DNA of 64,000 nucleotides, taken from the NCBI RefSeq assembly GCF_001039355.2, contig NW_019773670.1, positions 343,079 through 407,078 of the forward strand. The letters are read 5' to 3'. The position numbers and the translations under genes were made by a program. Shown here piece by piece: positions 62,061 through 64,000 of this stretch (positions are counted from its first letter, which is position 1; every line of letters starts with the position of its first letter). Under the pieces are notes generated by a model. It made no database searches, was not told where the DNA came from, and worked only from the letters and a program-made list of their open reading frames with translations. The stretch is from Lingula anatina (taxonomy: Eukaryota; Brachiopoda; Lingulata; Lingulida; Lingulidae).

Positions 62061-62893
62061 ATGAGCAATATCAACGTGACGTAGACCCTATTGAGTAACT
62101 GATAATTTGTAGTTGAACAGTAAAGTGTAAAACTGTATAGGTCCACCGATCTATATACGAATGTGGCTAATAAAAAGTACAACTAAACTGACACTCAAAA
62201 CGTGATGAATTAGTACAAAGGACTGCGATTAGTCATAAGATATAAGAGAATCGATTTCCGTGGCTAAATTTTCTTTTACATTCTGTACCTTTTGCACTGG
62301 TTTGTTTGTTTACAAGTTTCACATTCGCTGAAGAAATATTGCAATTAAGGCCTTCATGTCATTTGTGTTAAAGGTACATACCTGTACGAACCGAGCATCG
62401 GTGGAGCGTAGATTCCCAGTACACATGTAAACCACTTCTACTAGATTCTTATATGACTCAAATAAATTTGACATGCCAAGGGATAAACTGAATAGATCAC
62501 TCGATCAGCCATAAAAGACCTTTAGACTGCTCTTTTCTTTAAATTTTTGGTTGTAAATTTAACCTACTTTCGTGACCTACTTTCCTGCCCCATTGACATA
62601 CAGCTTAGAATGCCAGCAGAAATATCCGTTCAAATATCATTTTCGGGTAAAATTAAACAATGCCTTTTGGTAATTCTCTTAGTTATACTACTTGAAACTA
62701 TATGCTGGCATTTGGTTGGTTTTTGTGACAAAAATTGACTTTGTATGCATCTTTAAACAGAGATCTTTTGTATCTAAGCTGCCATTTTCATTAATTTGGC
62801 CGATACTTCAGACTGCATGTCCATAGTAGGGGCCAGAATTATCAACGAGATATTATTTGTATTATGTTATATTGTCTTGGTAGTTATTCAATA

Positions 62894-63107
62894 CAGGGGC
62901 GGATCCAGGATTATTTGAAGGGGGGGGGGGGGTCCGCGGATGCGAAGGCAGCCCCCCTCCCCACCCCCACCTCCAACCCCCCTTCCCGCGTTTGGCATGG
63001 GCTTCGGGGCCCACTAAAGGGCCCCGAAAATTTTAGGTATTTTATAGGGCGATCGGTGTTATTTGGTACGGTTTAGAACTATGATTCAGCTAGTCAAAAT
63101 TCTAATT
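62894..63107. mobile_element. 3'-truncated copy of the CAGGGGCGGA element (family 3)
   Basis: Starts CAGGGGCGGATCCAGGATTA and stays alignable to 34193-34370 through the CACTAAAGG and GGTACGGTTTAGAACTATGA blocks. It then stops abruptly at ATTCCAAGCTGC, the sequence that precedes the duplication junction upstream of genes B and C. The right inverted end is missing. Confidence 0.75.
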
Positions 63108-63159
63108 TCAATTCCAAGCTGCATTATGTAGCAAAATAGTCCAATACGGGACATATTGT

Positions 63160-63935
63160 GTTGGCAGTAACTGAATTAAAAATATAATTAAAACTCAACT
63201 GGCAGCACCCTTATGGTAGTAACAGAAACTCTTCAGCTTTTGGAGTCTTCTTTGTTGACAATATTTGTCATGAAGGGCAGAAACCACTAAATCAGCCAAT
63301 TACCGACTGTTATAGACGAATGTAGTTCAGTGAGAGAAAATGAGTGCTTTTTTCCATTTTTTTCCTGGCATTTCTTGTGTGTTGCTAGGGTTAATTTTGG
63401 TATCAACTAGCAGGCTAGTGTGTAAACTACTGCCAGTTTTTTTTTCAAGACCAGGCACAGGTGCGGTGCAGTCGTGAGACCTCTGGCGGCGGAGGCTACT
63501 GACTGTGAGTGGTGCAGTGGTTTGTTTACAAACAGAGGGGTGCACATCTTCAAGTGATGCTGGTAAGACAGTTGACTTGATGACAGTACATTTTTTTGCC
63601 ATTGGGAGTTATGTCAGTGTGTCTGCTGTCCATGGGGATGGGAAATGTTTCACAGAGTAATTTTGTTCATGCAGTTTTGCAGGCATTTCTTAGTATGGTT
63701 GTCATTGGGAAATTATTTGGTGGTTTCTGCCCTGAATGGACTCAAGTGGAGATCGTATAGTACACATGAAGTGAAGGGAGCTAGATTGGCGGGAAACGTG
63801 CTTATTAGTGTGTAATATTACCACTATCAAAATAATATTCTAGGAATGTGGTTTCAAGCCATGGAGAATATTGTTTTTCACGAATAACTGCCAGCCTTCA
63901 TTGACAAGGTGCCTCAGTAGTTGAAATTAAAATTT
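63160..63935 (+). pseudogene. Otopetrin last-exon relic 3, interrupted by a DNA element
   Basis: Same fragment as relic 2: helix-10 region (AGCACCCTTATGGTAGT, TTGTTGACAATATTTGTC), then after the inserted element TGAATGGACTCAAGTGG, AGATCGTATAG, the GTGTAATATTACCAC block and TCTAGGAATGTGGTTTCAAG. Frame is lost. The 3'-flank homology runs to the window edge. Confidence 0.88.
63275..63732. mobile_element. 458-bp element with GGGCAGAAACCAC inverted ends and TGAA target duplication
   Basis: GGGCAGAAACCAC at 63275 is the inverse of GTGGTTTCTGCCC ending at 63732. TGAA lies on both sides (63271-63274 and 63733-63736), and the intact otopetrin gene has a single TGAA at the same place (TTGTCCTGAATGG). 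The insertion site is therefore proven by comparison. No transposase frame; superfamily not assigned. Confidence 0.9.
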
Positions 63936-64000
63936 GTATTCGATTTTGATTTAAAGCTTGTTTAACATTTTTTATTGAAAAACAGTCGTTGGATAAATAT

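Noticed and set aside
62864-63076. 70-codon open frame over the truncated CAGGGGCGGA element
   Set aside because: Lies within a non-coding G/C-run repeat; no family resemblance.
63327-63602. 91-codon minus-strand open frame in the TGAA-flanked element
   Set aside because: No transposase motif; the element is non-autonomous and the frame is probably chance.

Overview
This is animal genomic DNA. It is AT-rich, the genes have many short exons with GT-AG introns, and both coding and intronic DNA carry decayed transposons. The gene content (an otopetrin proton channel, SLC22-type transporters, a chromodomain Ty3/Gypsy element) fits a marine invertebrate, possibly a deuterostome such as an echinoderm or hemichordate. 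I cannot fix the species from sequence alone.

Layout. About 4.2-25.1 kb on the plus strand is an otopetrin gene in seven recognisable coding exons with introns up to 9 kb. About 25.1-29.2 kb is its 3' region plus a 1.6 kb insert. From 29.2 kb to the right edge is a tandem array on the minus strand: three complete SLC22-family transporter genes, A (29.2-36.4 kb), B (38.3-45.2 kb) and C (55.3-61.5 kb). Each has 11 coding exons with identical phases and no internal stop. Directly upstream of each lies a broken fragment of the otopetrin last exon (about 37.3, 45.6 and 63.2 kb). The duplicated unit was therefore 'otopetrin 3' end plus convergent SLC22 gene'. A third relic at the right edge predicts a further SLC22 copy beyond the window.

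The relic upstream of gene B is split by a 9.1 kb Ty3/Gypsy retrotransposon of the chromodomain type (45.77-54.91 kb, minus strand). It has 530-bp LTRs, a short target duplication, and a pol region broken by in-frame stops and frameshifts. The introns hold many short non-autonomous DNA elements with terminal inverted repeats, several with visible target duplications, and a decayed Tc1-like transposase in gene B.

Function. The otopetrin is predicted to be a plasma-membrane proton channel. The SLC22 proteins are predicted 12-helix transporters of organic ions. All three have Arg at the helix-11 position that is Asp in classical cation transporters (OCT), which points to anion or zwitterion substrates. 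Nothing shows that the channel and the transporters work together; their adjacency is explained by the duplication history. I found no tRNA, rRNA, CRISPR or other prokaryote-type system.
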